NCBI RefSeq assembly: GCF_051659545.1
Contig: NZ_JBOFOR010000059.1
Location: forward strand, 1-5,145
Direction: 5' to 3'
Length of the DNA stretch: 5,145 nt
DNA from: JBOFOR01 sp051659545
GTDB taxonomy: Bacteria; Bacillota; Clostridia; Peptostreptococcales; Peptostreptococcaceae
Shown: positions 5,013 to 5,145 of the stretch, piece after piece
Layout of the letters: every line of letters begins with the position of its first letter
Numbering within the stretch: position 1 is the first letter of the stretch
Notes under the pieces: generated by a model
The model's input: the letters and a program-made list of their open reading frames with translations, nothing else
What the model was told of the DNA's origin: nothing
Databases searched by the model: none
Translations under genes and position numbers: made by a program

Positions 5013-5145
5013 CATTCTCGCCCATAGCTAAAGCTAGGGGATTCATTGAGATTAGCAAGTGATTAAATCGAAGTCTATTTCTAGTATCGAAGTATGACCT
5101 CACCATAGGGGCTATGTCATTAGCCCTTCCTAAATCAGACCATCT
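5009..5145 (-). mobile_element. Right end of an IS200/IS605-family transposon, partial
   Basis: Read on the minus strand, the segment ends GAATCCCCTAGC-TTTA-GCTATGGGCGAGAATGTCAA. The imperfect hairpin at 5021-5040 (arms CCCCTAGC and GCTATGGG, one mismatch, TTTA loop) sits 8 bases inside the TCAA terminus (5012-5009). A subterminal hairpin of this kind, recognised as single strand by the Y1 transposase, followed by a short cleavage tetranucleotide such as TCAA, is the known layout of IS608-like right ends. The GAATCCC...GGG-plus-GAATGTCAA form is what I recall from clostridial IS605 copies. There are no terminal inverted repeats or target duplication, as expected for this family. The segment is GC-richer than the adjacent folC leader. 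The element continues past 5145, so whether tnpA or tnpB is present cannot be seen. The exact boundary is inferred. Confidence 0.65.
5009..5145 (-). ncRNA. Likely 3' part of a TnpB guide RNA (omegaRNA/reRNA)
   Basis: In IS200/IS605 and related elements the right end is transcribed into an RNA that binds the TnpB nuclease. Its scaffold ends at the element terminus, and the guide is the adjacent host sequence. This segment fits in position and structure. A 6-bp hairpin GGGCTA-ATGACA-TAGCCC lies at 5126-5109 (extendable by a G-U pair). A GNRA-type CTA-GAAA-TAG turn occurs near 5083-5074, and the terminal hairpin at 5040-5021 sits just before the end. The guide would then be AGATTCTTTGGTTTTTATTA (5008-4989), taken from the folC leader. 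The 5' part of the RNA, and any tnpB overlapping it, are outside the window. Evidence is structural resemblance only, and a decayed or solo end without active TnpB is possible. Confidence 0.5.

Noticed and set aside
5009..5014. TTGACA on the plus strand, a perfect SigA -35 hexamer.
   Set aside because: No -10-like hexamer occurs 16-18 bases downstream. The sequence is explained as the complement of the GTCAA transposon terminus.
4960..5145. Minus-strand open frame of 61 codons plus stop running from the window end to a TAG, which could be taken as the C-terminus of a TnpB protein.
   Set aside because: The translation (starting RWSDLGRAND) has no zinc-finger cysteines or other TnpB features. 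It runs through the proposed hairpin and element terminus into AT-rich host leader, so it looks like a chance open frame over a structured RNA.
5009..5145. Possible group I intron (IStron) 3' end, since some clostridial IS605-type elements carry an intron.
   Set aside because: I see no recognisable P7/R-S core sequence in the visible 137 bases. More upstream sequence would be needed, so only the transposon end is called.
1..5145. Searched by eye for CRISPR arrays, tRNA or rRNA genes, riboswitches and defence or toxin-antitoxin genes.
   Set aside because: No regularly spaced repeats, cloverleaf-like sequences, conserved riboswitch cores or recognisable defence proteins were seen.

Overview
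The window looks like chromosomal DNA from a low-GC, endospore-forming member of the Clostridia, most likely Peptostreptococcaceae (the Clostridioides / Romboutsia / Paraclostridium group). The grounds are very AT-rich DNA and codon use, strong AGGAGG-type ribosome binding sites, an alpha/beta-type small acid-soluble spore protein (SASP), a DUF4364 regulator-like protein and a TIGR03905-type TSCPD protein. The species cannot be fixed from the sequence alone.

Layout, left to right. A TSUP (TauE/SafE, DUF81) membrane transporter lies on the minus strand (17-910). It is divergent from a plus-strand pair: a 54-residue basic ORF of unknown function (1109-1273) and an alpha/beta SASP gene (1410-1607), which ends at a strong intrinsic terminator (1634-1662). 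A DUF4364 winged-helix-type gene follows (1768-2304). It converges, with only 2 bp between stop codons, on a minus-strand gene for a seven-bladed YncE-like beta-propeller with a TTG start (2307-3173). That gene is divergent from a small five-cysteine TSCPD protein (3298-3546). A 14-bp-stem bidirectional terminator (3556-3586) separates the TSCPD gene from the convergent folC gene (3598-4893, minus), which encodes bifunctional dihydrofolate/folylpolyglutamate synthase.

Upstream of folC, positions about 5009-5145 resemble the right end of an IS200/IS605-family transposon. There is a GC-rich imperfect hairpin followed by a GAATGTCAA-type terminus, preceded by structured sequence that fits the 3' part of a TnpB guide RNA (omegaRNA/reRNA) pointing at folC. 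The rest of the element, including any tnpB, would lie outside the window. If the reading is right, the guide segment would be copied from the folC leader.

The genes do not form one pathway. The SASP and perhaps its small neighbour belong to spore biology, folC to folate metabolism and the TSUP protein to anion transport. The DUF4364, propeller and TSCPD genes are conserved but functionally undefined. No defence, CRISPR, phage or biosynthetic system is visible. The least ordinary parts are the transposon/guide-RNA end next to folC and the small ORF beside the SASP gene.
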